DNA from: Plantago elongata
Lineage: Eukaryota > Streptophyta > Magnoliopsida > Lamiales > Plantaginaceae
Reading direction: 5' to 3'
Length of the DNA: 26,111 nt
NCBI GenBank assembly: GCA_036897095.1
Contig: JAYMSP010002128.1
Span: forward strand, 1-26,111
Positions 1-10,569 of the stretch are shown here, piece after piece. How positions within the stretch are numbered: the first letter of the stretch is position 1; every line of letters starts with the position of its first letter. Under the pieces are notes generated by a model, which worked only from the letters and a program-made list of their open reading frames with translations, searched no databases and was not told where the DNA came from. A program made the translations under genes and the position numbers.

Positions 1-640
1 ACATAATTTAAAAAATTATAGTCTAAACATTGTTCTTTACTATGTGAGTTTTGAAAACGTAATTTTCATTAGTTATTAATAATGATTTTTTAAAATTAAA
101 TTTATAGCAAAAAATGCGCTATCCCTAACATAAATTTTTGCGTCCGTCCCTGGATGTACTCTGACTTTGTGTCTTTTATAAAAGAAAAAAAAATCAGTTT
201 TCATTAAACTTGAGTTGACTTATGTTAAAATAAATGATATTAATATGCAATGCTAATTGTGTATATTAGGTCATGATAATGAAGTAATATATAATGCATG
301 GTAAATAACATGTGCTAGTTTTAAAATTGGTATAGTTGTTCAAGAGGCAATCATCGTTGAAGAAGTAATGCACTTTTGATTTAGTGTAGTTGTTTGATTT
401 TAATTGAGATATTTGACTTTGCCATTTGTTTCACGATCATGAGTCTTTAAGCTGCCTGTCATCCAGACGAAGACAAACTGAACCTTCACCAGTTAGTAGC
501 ATCACCAACTTGCTAATTACAGTGTTTTGCTTTAATTAAATTCAGGTGTAACAACCCAAAATTAATTAAGATATATATCTTCACCTACTCGATAACAATA
601 CTCATTAGCAACTATCAAGTGAATCATCTCTATCTATATA
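1..640. other. AT-rich intergenic DNA, no gene
   Basis: I see no tRNA or intact coding region here. Around 100-160 the text resembles the terminal part of a non-autonomous plant DNA transposon (an AT-rich stretch ending in a GCGTCCGTCCCTGG-like end), but the partner end would lie outside the window. A short minus-strand open stretch near 430-505 is discussed as a finding. Confidence 0.5.
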
Positions 641-654
641 GTTAATTAAGATAT

Positions 655-916
655 ATAAGCTTCCAGATTCTCACTTCTCATGTTTCATTACACACTTACT
701 AACTTATAAATAAATAAAACATTCCACTAACTAATTTTTTTATTATATCTATTCTTTACTTCATCATCATTTTATTCGATCTCTCTCTTACTTTATTATT
801 TATTTATAATTTTATCAATATAATATTTTAAATAAATTATTAAAATATTAATTTACTTTAATTTAAAAAAATATAAAAAGATAGGAGTTTTTATTGAAAC
901 GGATGAAGAAATAGTA
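655..916. mobile_element. Stowaway-like (Tc1/mariner) MITE remnant
   Basis: The right edge (about 886-916) reads, on the minus strand, TA followed by a degenerate form of the Stowaway end CTCCCTCCGTTCC, then an ATTAAAAACTCCTAT-like subterminal stretch, then long AT-rich DNA with a CTCTCTCTTACTTTATTATT-type segment (781-800). That order is typical of plant Stowaway MITEs. I could not find a clear matching left end, so the left boundary is approximate. It is non-coding. Confidence 0.45.
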
Positions 917-1284
917 CTTTATATATTTAAAAGAATGTATGTCAAACCACACACTAATAACTGAATAAATACTAAAAATTATTAATGTCTACTTTATAGG
1001 ACCAATATATCATCTTAAAAGGATCTTAAAATTATAAGTTATAAATGTCCTAGCTAGTTACATGTTTATATAAATTCGTCATGTGGAACAGCAAAAATAT
1101 GTGCACTAAGCCATCAACGACCAGGAAATTGACGAATTCGTAAGAGGCTGACAGCAATCCTTTGCTTTTTTACCCAAAAACCTGTAATCATTTAATACGG
1201 GGCTAATTCGACATAATGAAAGACAAAAAAATGACAAAATAAAGATGAATTTATCTATAGTACTCACGAAAATGGGGCAACTAA

Positions 1285-1557
1285 TTAGAGAATTCGCGAA
1301 CAGTTCAGTTTTTACTTGATTTAACAATGAACAAATTGTTCACGAACACAACTTTAACGAACAAACGAACTGAACTGTTCACGAATAAAAACTTAACGAA
1401 CACTAATGTAAAAACACGAACAACTGAAAATCTTAACGAACTGAACATGACCAAGTGAATGAGTTGTTCGACGAATACAAATACTAAAATCTTAACAAAT
1501 AAATGTTCGATAAACTTCAGTATTCAATTCGTTATGTCCGATAAACACCTCCGGGTC
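1285..1557 (-). repeat. GTTCG-rich dispersed repeat, copy A (inverted)
   Basis: A stretch dense in GAACA/CGAAC words ends at about 1557 in TTCGATAAACACC-like text. Read on the minus strand it aligns along about 260 bases with the plus-strand copy starting at 2873: both share the GTGTTTATCG start, the CATGTTCAGTTCGTTAAG block (in copy A near 1435-1452) and a GTGAACAGTTCAGTTCGTT-like block. Copies with a TAGGGGTGTTTA start are common in plant genomes and look like non-autonomous hAT-type elements. That family assignment is an inference. Confidence 0.6.
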
Positions 1558-1695
1558 AAGTTTTAACCAGTAACATTAACATTCGACAACACCCACCTAG
1601 CATGCCACTGTATGAAAATGTAGGCATTACTTTCTGTAAATAATTGAAAAATGCTACTGTCACTGTTATAATATTTTTATATACCACTTTAGGGT

Positions 1696-1701
1696 CAACA
1701 A
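1696..1701 (+). promoter_or_regulatory. CAA start motif upstream of tRNA-Asn
   Basis: CAACAA lies 4 to 9 bases before the mature tRNA 5' end. Plant nuclear tRNA genes commonly carry a CAA motif here as the RNA polymerase III start site. Confidence 0.6.
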
Positions 1702-1704
1702 GTA

Positions 1705-1721
1705 GCTGGAATAGCTCAGTT

Positions 1722-1754
<33 letters not shown>

Positions 1755-1778
1755 GAGGTTCAAACCCTCCTTCTAGCG
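1705..1778 (+). tRNA. tRNA-Asn (anticodon GUU), intronless
   Basis: The 74-base gene folds into a full cloverleaf. The acceptor stem GCTGGAA pairs with TTCTAGC (one G-T pair), followed by discriminator G. The D arm is GCTC/GAGC with a 9-base loop. The anticodon stem TGTGG/CCACA encloses loop CTGTTAA with anticodon GTT, which reads AAC/AAU codons for asparagine. The T arm is GGAGG/CCTCC with loop TTCAAAC. The internal A box lies in the D arm and the B box in the T arm. No CCA is encoded, as expected for a nuclear gene. A CAA motif lies upstream and a T5 run directly downstream, so it looks functional. It sits between two inverted copies of a GTTCG-rich repeat. Confidence 0.97.
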
Positions 1779-2027
1779 TTTTTCTTCTCATATTTATGAT
1801 AAAAGCTTTCAATTACAATGTAATATTGTGCTCAATTTTGATGGAGTTGTTTGTTATATTTGCATATTATTATAAAATATACATTTAACATTCGACCAAA
1901 CCCTCTTAGAATTTTTTTTCTTCATATTTATAATAAAAGCTTTCGATTATAATGGAATATGTGTTGTACTCAATTCGATGGAGATATTTTTTATGTTTGC
2001 ATATAATTATAATATATACTTAAAATC
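1759..2027 (+). repeat. Tandem duplication of the tRNA 3' end and flank
   Basis: Unit 1 (about 1759-1890) begins in the T arm of tRNA-Asn and runs into the flank. Unit 2 (about 1891-2027) begins with a decayed copy of the same tRNA end (TTCGACCAAACCCTCTTAGA) followed by a diverged copy of the flank. Shared blocks include TTCATATTTAT, ATAAAAGCTTTC, CTCAATT..GATGGAG and TTTGCATAT. The unit is about 130 bases. Unit 2 lacks the rest of the tRNA and cannot make one. Confidence 0.8.
1779..1783 (+). terminator. RNA polymerase III T-run terminator
   Basis: Five T residues follow directly after the discriminator base of tRNA-Asn, the usual Pol III stop. Confidence 0.8.
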
Positions 2028-2872
2028 CAATTGTGTTATATGTATAAATTTGACGTGAATGTTTTCAATATTTTCATAATTTTATAGCAGGTAGCATTCG
2101 GTTCTATCATAATATGTAATTTTGATGCGATTTTTGATGTCTAACATTTGTTGGATTATACTTTCAATTGTTTATAACACTTTAATTCAATGCATGAGTT
2201 TAGTAAAATTAGCTGGTAGCTGATTAATTAGTTGATGTTGATTATATAATTTGTTTTTAATAAATTATGTTCAACAAAACTAGCTGAATATTTAGTTGGT
2301 GACTGATTAATTAACTGATATAACTGGATATGTAATTAATTTTTTTAATAAACTAACATATTTCGATTAAACTAGTTTGTTTAATTAGTTGCACGTTTAT
2401 GTAATGAATTTTAAAAAACTCATTGAACTAAAATCAAATTGAAAAGTTAGTGGAACGTGACCAAATACAAAACCTTAATTTTCAACTTTAATTTTCCAGT
2501 AAGATACTTCCTTGGTTGTGGAAGAAACTTACTTTATACTTTCGAATAGACAAAACATAATATATATATTATGGATAAAATAGTATTCGTGTGGATCTTC
2601 AGGTTGATTTTAAAATTGAAAGTTGGACAAGGAATTAGGTTTGGTTTTGAATATATTTAATAATAAATTTGGCTCCTTGGCTGCTAAAAGAGTAAAAAAA
2701 TAAAAAGTTTTGTTTGTAATATGAAAAATAATAAAATGTGATTTGTTTTTGTTACGAAAGAAAAAAAGAAATACAATATCGACTAATATTAATTATAGGA
2801 GTATTTCTTCACATTTGTTCATGATTTATCGAAAGAAAACACAACCATTAAAATATTATTATGAATTGCAGC
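2028..2872. other. AT-rich intergenic DNA, no gene
   Basis: This stretch is very AT-rich. Two similar stretches near 2208-2290 and 2283-2345 (TAGCTGGTAGCTGATTAATT-like, then TAGTTGGTGACTGATTAATT-like) suggest a weak, old local duplication. I see no coding, RNA or clear transposon signal otherwise. Confidence 0.5.
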
Positions 2873-3480
2873 TAGGGTGTTTATCGAACCGAACAAACTG
2901 AATATGGGAGCTTATCGAACGTTTGTTCATTAAAATTTCAGTGTTCGTGTTCGTCGAACAGCTCATTAACTGGTTCATGTTCAGTTCGTTAAGGTTTTCG
3001 TTTATTCGTGTTTGTTCGTTAGTGTTCGTTAAGATTTTGATTGCGAACAGTTTAGTTCATTTGCTCGTTAACGTTGTGTTTGCGAATAATTTGTTTGTTG
3101 TTAAAATCCCACAAATCAACAAAAATATTACAAATATAGAATGAAAAAGGTTCCTCAAAACCATATTTCAAAGTAAATACCACAATCTACATAATGCCAT
3201 ACATTTATCTTAAGAATAATATAAATTAATATGAGAGACAAGTCACAACTATCCAAAATAGAGTAAATGTATATTACTATATTATAATACTTACTATATT
3301 TTTAAATAAACTATATATTTATTTTAAATATATATATATATTGTTCACGAACAATTTATAAACTACCGAATAATAAATTCTATGTCCCTGTTTGTTTGTT
3401 AACGAACGTGTTTACGAACAGTTTAGATAGGTTAAATATCAAACGTTCGTTCAATAAAATTTTGGTGAAATTTTAATGTA
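2873..3480 (+). mobile_element. GTTCG-rich non-autonomous element, copy B (hAT-like ends)
   Basis: It starts TAGGGTGTTTATCGAACCG at 2873, then a long series of GTTCG/TTCGTTAA words to about 3110. After an AT-rich middle there is a block of CGAACA words in the opposite sense (3340-3460). The inverted arrangement and the TAGGGTGT start suggest a non-autonomous hAT-type element. The left 240 bases match copy A (1285-1557) in inverted orientation. The right boundary is uncertain and I could not identify an 8-bp target duplication. There is no real coding frame. Confidence 0.45.
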
Positions 3481-3499
3481 CTGCACACGTCCACTTGTC

Positions 3500-4770
3500 C
3501 ATTTCTAAATTAATTTAGTTGAAAAAGCGAGACAAATCCAATTGAAGAGTAACACGAATAATGAATAATATACAGTCGGCATTAAGAATAATCAGAGTGA
3601 AGGTAAGTAAACGTGTTAACACTATCTAGCTACCGTAATTTATGTGAATACTTAATTCCACGATCTTGACCCACTTTTCGTTCTCTTGCAGTATGAAATA
3701 CGTGAGAGGTCAACAATGACATGTTTAACAACTAAACCATCAATTTCACACGAATTCGTTTTATTAGTCTATGCCAAAAGTATAGCTATTTTATTTTCAA
3801 ATTATATGAAGATGGTAGTACAAGTCATAGATGTACATCACAACTCAATTTAGAATAATATACGAAGAAGATGTGACACAGATAATGTAAGTTTCATTAA
3901 TCTTTTTTCCTTCCTTAGATAAATATTATAATTTGTCATTCATACATGTATATTGATTTATTTTGATGACGTTTCATTTTTTTTAGAAGAAACCTTAAAT
4001 AATTCACTTTAAAATACTAGTAATTTATAGATGCATATCACAATTTATCGTGTGCCTTATATGAATTATACCAATGTGACACAAGAAAAAAAGGTTTTTG
4101 AATGATTTTTTTCCCTCCTTAAATATGATTGTTTTCCCAACGATGTTGATATAATAAAGTCATACTAAATATTTGTTATATAACCAAACCTTAAATCAAT
4201 TGAAAAATATATTTTTTCTAATGATTTTATGATAATCTTTTTTAAAACGAAATATAATATAACTTTAAAAAATAAATACAAAGCATAAGGCGATCATACA
4301 TTACATCCTAGAGTACTCAAACAACCTATACTAGGAAGGTCAATTTAAGTATTTGAGTTCGCCAGTTCTTGCCTTTTTTTTGTTGTCAGTCTATCGTGAC
4401 ATCCAATCATCCGAGCCGGGGTTTGGCAATTGTCCCAGACATAAGCAGCTTCCATTCCACCTCAAACTTGTATATAGGTGTACATGAGCCCCGTATTATG
4501 AATTTTTGTTAACTAAATAAATTAATTATATTGTTCAAATTCAATCGTTATAATTCAAAAACTCTAACCCATTAGAAAAATAAAAATGAATCCTGCTCGT
4601 TTGAGTATTGATTTAAGTTGTATCTCACATTAACATCAATTACATCATTAGTATTTTTTTAAAAAACCAAAATAGATTTTTTTTAATATCTTATCCAAAT
4701 GTAAATTTTTAAAAGATTAGAAAAGAAAACTATATTGTGTATGGGGAAAGACACAATAAAGACAATTTCA
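3500..4770. other. AT-rich intergenic DNA upstream of the VSR gene
   Basis: No gene is visible. A less AT-rich patch at about 4360-4490 has a 36-codon minus-strand open frame that I do not recognise; it may be a decayed fragment of something. The rest is long A/T runs. Confidence 0.5.
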
Positions 4771-4779
4771 CTTGATTAA

Positions 4780-4931
4780 AATAAAAATCTGTCAATTACT
4801 CAATTGACTGACTGACAGTTTAATCCCTCTCAACCATTTCTTCCCGATTCATCTACTCTCCAAAACCCAAAATCAACTGTGATTCCACCCAAATCGAACA
4901 ATCTGCCTGCTCCTTCTCGAAGTTTAACCAA
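4780..4931 (+). promoter_or_regulatory. Probable 5' leader of the VSR gene
   Basis: The composition changes here from AT-rich to C/T-rich (TCTCAACCATTTCTTCCCG, CTACTCTCC, CTGCCTGCTCCTTCTCG), as is usual for plant 5' untranslated leaders, and runs straight into the start codon at 4932. I could not pick out a convincing TATA box, so the transcription start is not placed. Confidence 0.4.
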
Positions 4932-7900
4932 ATGGGTCGCTCTAACCGATCAAAAGTCGCAATCTTGCTGGCTCTATTTCAGCTAGTTCTGGTTTCGGGT
5001 CGGTTCGTGGTGGAGAAGAACAGCTTGAGGGTGACGTCACCTGACAGCATCAAAGGAACTCATGACAGTGCTATTGGCAACTTTGGTATTCCGCAATATG
5101 GAGGAACTTTAGCTGGAACTGTGATGTATCCCAAGGATAATCGGAAAGGGTGCAAGAGCTTCGATGATTCTTCGATTTCCTTCAAGTCCAAACCTGGTGC
5201 CCTGCCTAGTTTTGTGCTTGTTGATCGTGGAGGTAACTAATCGATTCGATTTTCCCTTTTTTGTTTTGTATTTTCATTAACAGCTTTGGGGGAAGTGAGT
5301 TTGAATGTAGTCCTGCTTGATTAGTTGAGCTTGTGTTTATATAATATTAGCTTATTTTTGGAGGTTAACTCAGATATGGTAATTGATTTTGGGAGGAAAA
5401 CAGGAGTTTGTATGTTTACTTGTTTGGGATATTGGGCTTTTGTTGAAGATGTGATGCTTACTAATTTTAGTTTATGACATTCTATTTTGGGGAAAATACC
5501 TGTTAGGGTTACCTATTTTTTTATAATTATGTTAATTCATTTTGGGGGATATGAGTTTGTGTATAGTTCTGTCTGAATATTTGAGCTTGTATTTGTCTAA
5601 TATGATAATTTCATTCTGGGAGGATAATATATCTACTTGTTTGGGATATTGAGCTTCTGGTGAAGAGATGCTTACTAATTTTAGTTTATGGTTTGAGCTC
5701 AAAACAGATAGCTCATTTGGTCATGAGTTGTGCCACTCTATTTTTGGGATGTTGTGTTTAGGATGTTGGTGTGGCATTCTTTTTTTAGTTGATAAGGGGG
5801 TTTGGGTTGAGGTGATTTGCGGGTGGTTTTGATTATTGTTACTAGCAGGTGCTTGAATCTAGGAGACTTTATTCAGTTATTACCAAAGTATTGGTGATGA
5901 AACACATCGGCTTTTTTTATGAAAAGCGGATATAGTATGTTATCTGAAGGTGGTTATTTTAAGGTTACACATGACATGACATTGTCTTTGGCTTTTTTCC
6001 ACTGTATATAGTTCAGTTCATAGAGTTCGAGGTTAGTTTAAGGTTACACATGTCAGTTTTCCTATTTCTTTGCTTTCTACTGGTTTTTACTTGGTTGATG
6101 AACTGTTTCTTGTTTTTTTTTCTTTTTTTCCTTTTTGAGAATTTGGTTCATGAACACTAGATTCATACATATAGAGCATGGGAATGTAGAGTTGGTATTT
6201 AGATTTTGTACTGATTGTAATTTTGTGTTTGAGATGTTGTGGTGTTTATCTAATCTTCAGCTGATCTCTATAACTGAAGTTAGTGTTCCTGGAGCTGTTA
6301 TTTTGATAAATTTGACCTTTGTGAATCATACTTTTTGTTTTAGTTATTAAAGGGTTTCAGCAGTTATTTTTTACTTTGAAGATGTAATATTTTTTTGTTG
6401 GTTTAGTTCTTGAATCCAGCAAGACTGTGTTGAGTTCTTACTAGTATTAAATGTTTGTGCAGAGACATTTGGGCTTTCATGAATACTTTCTGATAGCTAA
6501 TTTAGTTCGTAGACTTGAAAGAAGTTATTATAAGGTTATTCATTTGAATTTCTATCTTGTATTTTTGTGTGATTTCATTTGGTTGCAAACTCGAATTTAA
6601 TTCACTTAGAGTAATGGAGATGTAGGCTTGATATTTGATTCATATTAAAGCATCGAATGACATTTTGATGAAGTTTCGCACTTTACTAACCAATCGGCAT
6701 TGTGCAGATTGTTTTTTCGCCTTAAAGGTTTGGAATGCCCAAAATGCCGGTGCTGCTGCAGTCCTGGTCGCAGACTCTAGTGATGAGGCGTTAATTACCA
6801 TGGATTCACCTGAAGAAGATCATGCATCTTCGAAGTACATTTCAAATATAACGATACCATCTGCATTAATCAGCAAAAGCTTTGGCGAAAAACTGAAAAG
6901 CGCTATTAATGGAGACGAAATGGTGAATGTGAATCTTGATTGGAGGGAAGCTGTTCCTCACCCAGATGATAGAGTGGAATATGAACTGTGGACTAATAGC
7001 AATGACGAGTGTGGCGTTAAGTGCAATATGTTGATGGACTTCCTGAAGGATTTTAAGGGTGCAGCTCAAATTCTCGAGAAGGGCGGTTACACCCAATTTA
7101 CCCCTCATTACATAACTTGGTATTGCCCTCAAGCTTTCACTGTAAGCAAACAGTGCAAGTCTCAATGCATCAATCATGGAAGATATTGTGCTCCTGACCC
7201 TGAGCAAGATTTTAGCTCTGGTTATGAAGGGAAAGATGTGGTTACTGAGAATCTAAGACAGTTATGTGTATTTAGAGTTGCTAACGAGACAAAAAAGCCG
7301 TGGGCCTGGTGGGACTATGTTACTGATTTCCAAATTAGGTGCCCCATGAAGGAGAAGAAATACAACAAGGAATGTGCCGATTCTGTTATCAAGTCTTTAG
7401 GTAACTTTCTGTGTCTTTCTTCATATCTTTGTATGTTAAGACATTTACTAATGTATCTGCTTATCAGGGCTTGACCAGGGAAAAATTGAAAAATGCATGG
7501 GCAATCCTGATGCAGATGCTGACAATCCCGTTCTGAAAGAAGAGCAGGATGCTCAGGTAGAATTAGAATCGACTTCCTAGAAGTTATTTTGGTTGTAGTC
7601 TAGACATGTCTGAGAAAGTCAAAATTTGTAGATTGGGAAAGGGACACGTGGAGATGTAACCATTTTGCCAACCCTCGTTGTGAATAATCGGCAATATCGA
7701 GGTATGCTTGTGATATTATATCTACTTAATATGAAGTCACAGTATCATTATTTCCTATGTCTCATTTGCAGGAAAATTGGAGAAAGGTGCTGTTTTGAAA
7801 GCCATATGTTCAGGTTTCGAGGAAACTACAGATCCATCTGTTTGTCTTAGTGATGGTATGCTACTCCCCTAGTAATTCAGATTTCGGAATGTAGAATGAC

Positions 7901-9368
7901 TCCTGATTAATCATGTGCACTTCTGATAACTCGATCTGCTGCTATTTTAATTACAGACGTGGAAACAAACGAGTGTTTAGACAATAATGGTGGTTGCTGG
8001 CAAGATATAGCAGCTAACGTTACGGCTTGCAAGGTACTACTTGAATCTAAATTCTTAGCGACTTTTGTCTTCTGCCTTGTTAAATTTTTAACACACTCTG
8101 CATATCCAGGACACTTTCCGAGGAAGAGTGTGCGAATGCCCTATGGTTAATGGTGTGCAGTTTAAGGGAGATGGTTATAGCTCTTGTGTCGGTATGTAAA
8201 CAGCCTTTGGCTCTTTGTTTATTATATCCCCAGTATCAATAGGAGCTGCGATTTTATTGTGTTAATCTTAACTTGTGAAATGTTCAAATTTTCTTAATGC
8301 AGCAAGTGGTCCTGGGAGATGCAAGATCAGTAACGGAGGATGTTGGCACGAAAACAGAAATGGAATCACTTTCTCTGCTTGCATGGTTGGTTAATCTGTT
8401 CAAAATTCTGTCTTCAATTTGTTTCCGAAGCCAATGCATGGATTAGATGGACATAATTTTTCCATGTTTTTTCAACAGGACAATGACGAGGGAAAATGCA
8501 CATGCCCTTCGGGATTCAAGGGTGATGGTGTTAAGAGTTGTGTAGGTATGATTATTTTCTGTAATGTGTTTTTTCAATTTTTGTGCCTTTAGTTTCTTAT
8601 CAAGTATACGATAGACAACATTTATACAGAGGACTAAAAGTGTTTATATCCTATATCTTTGATGTACAGACATTGACGAATGTAGGGAGAAGAAAGCATG
8701 TCAATGCTCTGAATGCAACTGCAAGAATACATGGGGAAGTTACGAGTGCTCTTGTTCGGGTGATCTGTTGTACATCAGGGACCATGATACCTGCATAAGT
8801 TAGTTCACTAGCAACTCACGTTACTCGTATGATACTTTTTTGTAGGATTCGTTTCATTCTTTTTTTGCCCCAGGTAAGAGGAGTACAGAGGTGAGGTCTG
8901 CTTGGACTGCTGTTTGGATTATTGTGCTTGGACTGGGAATTGCTGGTGGAGGGGCGTATCTTATTTACAAACATAGGCTGAGGGTAAGTATACTATACTA
9001 CATACATTTGGTGCTAGTTGTGCTATTTAACTGCTAGCTTCATTTATCTGTCAAAATTGTGGTTATCACATGCGTTATTTAGTTATAGTATAAGCTTGAG
9101 TCATTTAATTGCCCGTGGCAATTTTTTTATGAGACTGACATTCGGAAAATGGTGAAAACAATGTGCATATTGATAACTGAATTATGGGAAGTAGTCATAT
9201 TACGATTTCACAAAGTATCTAGATGTGAGTTGCACACATCCTTATAATATTCACCTGTTGAATTTTCAGTCGTACATGGACTCGGAGATCAGGGCTATAA
9301 TGGCACAGTACATGCCTCTAGACAGTCAAACGGAAGTGCCAAACCACACACATGAAGATCATGCATGA
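4932..9368 (+). CDS. Vacuolar sorting receptor, VSR3/VSR4 type (12 exons, 627 aa)
   Basis: This is a type I membrane receptor that binds vacuolar sorting signals of soluble cargo in the secretory pathway and recycles by clathrin-linked sorting. Exons: 4932-5232, 6708-7400, 7468-7556, 7632-7701, 7772-7855, 7957-8033, 8110-8191, 8303-8385, 8479-8545, 8670-8798, 8874-8983, 9270-9368. All introns are GT-AG and the joined frame is open for 627 codons. Visible parts: signal peptide (about 1-23), protease-associated domain (about 50-170, with [17 protein letters not shown] and VADS), the VSR central region ([31 protein letters not shown]), two EGF-like repeats (about 413-465 and 466-515), a calcium-binding EGF repeat (516-558, DIDEC), one membrane span (about 567-590) and a 32-residue tail with the Tyr sorting motif YMPL at 609-612. 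The length and the [15 protein letters not shown] and [14 protein letters not shown] segments fit the VSR3/VSR4 branch. It appears intact. Confidence 0.95.
5233..6707 (+). other. Intron 1 of the VSR gene
   Basis: A 1475-base intron splits the Asp codon after the DRG motif. The donor is G|GTAACT and the acceptor TGTGCAG|AT. A perfect TACTAAC branch-point sequence lies at 6684-6690, 17 bases before the acceptor AG. It is much longer than the other ten short introns (about 65-285 bases) and is T-rich with internal duplications. Confidence 0.9.
5284..5695 (+). repeat. Diverged direct duplication inside VSR intron 1
   Basis: Copy 1 (about 5284-5475) and copy 2 (about 5541-5690) share, in order, a TTTGGGGGA..TGAGTTTG block, TTGAGCTTGT, a GGGAGGA block, ACTTGTTTGGGATATTG (5418 and 5635) and GATGCTTACTAATTTTAGTT. 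Copy 2 is shorter by indels. This expansion partly explains the intron length. Confidence 0.75.
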
Positions 9369-10569
9369 AAGTAACACCCGACGCCAAGGCCATACGATGC
9401 ACCACCTGTTAGCGAGCAAAAGGGTGAAAGTAGATTTATACATAATTTGTGAAAGTTGGACTATAAGTGAAAATGAGAATCATGTACAACATCAGGGGGC
9501 CTCTTTAGGACAGCATTAGGTCGTAATATGTACAACATGGTGCCCTATAAATCATCGAAAATGTGTATCATTCGCTATGGCTGCTTTGATGTATCTTCAT
9601 AGTGATTGCATGTTTCTTGATGTAGGGAGAGTGAACTTTGTTACTTGCAGCAGTAGAATTCTGGTTAATGGTTATGTGTTGGTGATGTTCAGATGCTCTT
9701 CTTTGAGCAATTTGTATATGCTTTCCACTTGTTGGTGTTCACTGTTCAGTTATATAATGCAGTTGTCTTGGAGACAAAAAATCCTATTGTAGCAAATCTT
9801 GTTTCTTAAGCTTTTTGCTAAAGCTGTACGTATTTGTATTCATCAATGCATTTCATAATGGTGTTTAAACGCAAGTCTCCTAAACCCGGACATGCTGATC
9901 TTTTCAAAATTTCACATTTTAGCCGAGTCGATGTTTGCAAGCAGGTAGCTCAAGTTTCTGTTTAGCAACTCATTTGACTAGAAGCAGCTCTTAAGGTGAC
10001 TGATAAATTCGGTTGAAAAACTCTCTTCTCTTCTTTCTAGTACGAGCAAAATTTTCTAATTCTAATAATCCATTATCTATGTTCAGGGGGCACTAGTGTC
10101 TTTCCAAACTTATCATGTGGCACTTTTCGACACGTAGATAAATCGCGTTTTGAGAGCTCAGACAAGTAATAAAGCTAAATAGTATACTCCAGGTGAAAAA
10201 AATGAAATAGCAAGTTCTCGCATGACAGTACATAACTATTACAGTTTATGCCTCAATGTTTTCACTGAGAAATGTATACAGTTATACACCAACTCAACTA
10301 ATATCAGTAGATCATATAATAAGAACATCATTGTATGTAACAGCAAGAATAGCCGAATGGGAAAAAAAGAATGTTGCTGAGGAGCAGATGATCACATACA
10401 AGAGAATTTAATAGATCGAATTTACAAACAAGAATGATTAGTCCTCATCGAATTCACCAGGAAAAATAGCTGATACAAAACATAGTAGCATGCGTGCAGC
10501 GTGCCAACAGACAGAATACTTTGGTAACTTATTCTCAGAAAATTCGCTACGCCAAGGCCATCATCTTTA
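9369..10569. other. Shared 3' region between convergent VSR and bHLH genes
   Basis: No coding signal remains here. The left part (about 9369-9860) should hold the VSR 3' untranslated region and the right part (about 10380-10569) that of the minus-strand bHLH gene, whose downstream text is T-rich in the sense direction (TTCTTGTTTGTAAATTCG). I cannot place poly(A) sites with confidence. Confidence 0.55.

Noticed and set aside
1106-1327. 73-codon minus-strand open frame
   Set aside because: It lies in AT-rich DNA running into the GTTCG-rich repeat, has no recognisable family motif and a low-complexity hydrophobic composition.
2923-3144. 73-codon plus-strand open frame
   Set aside because: It is produced by the GTTCG/TTCGTT words of the dispersed repeat (F, V, L-rich) and not by a gene.
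5031-5040. TGACGTCA palindrome (bZIP-type site) in VSR exon 1
   Set aside because: It is inside coding sequence for a conserved VTSP stretch and can be explained by codon use; no support for a regulatory role.
6866-7207. 113-codon minus-strand frame opposite the VSR gene
   Set aside because: It is the complement of VSR exon 2, which is strongly conserved in the plus frame.
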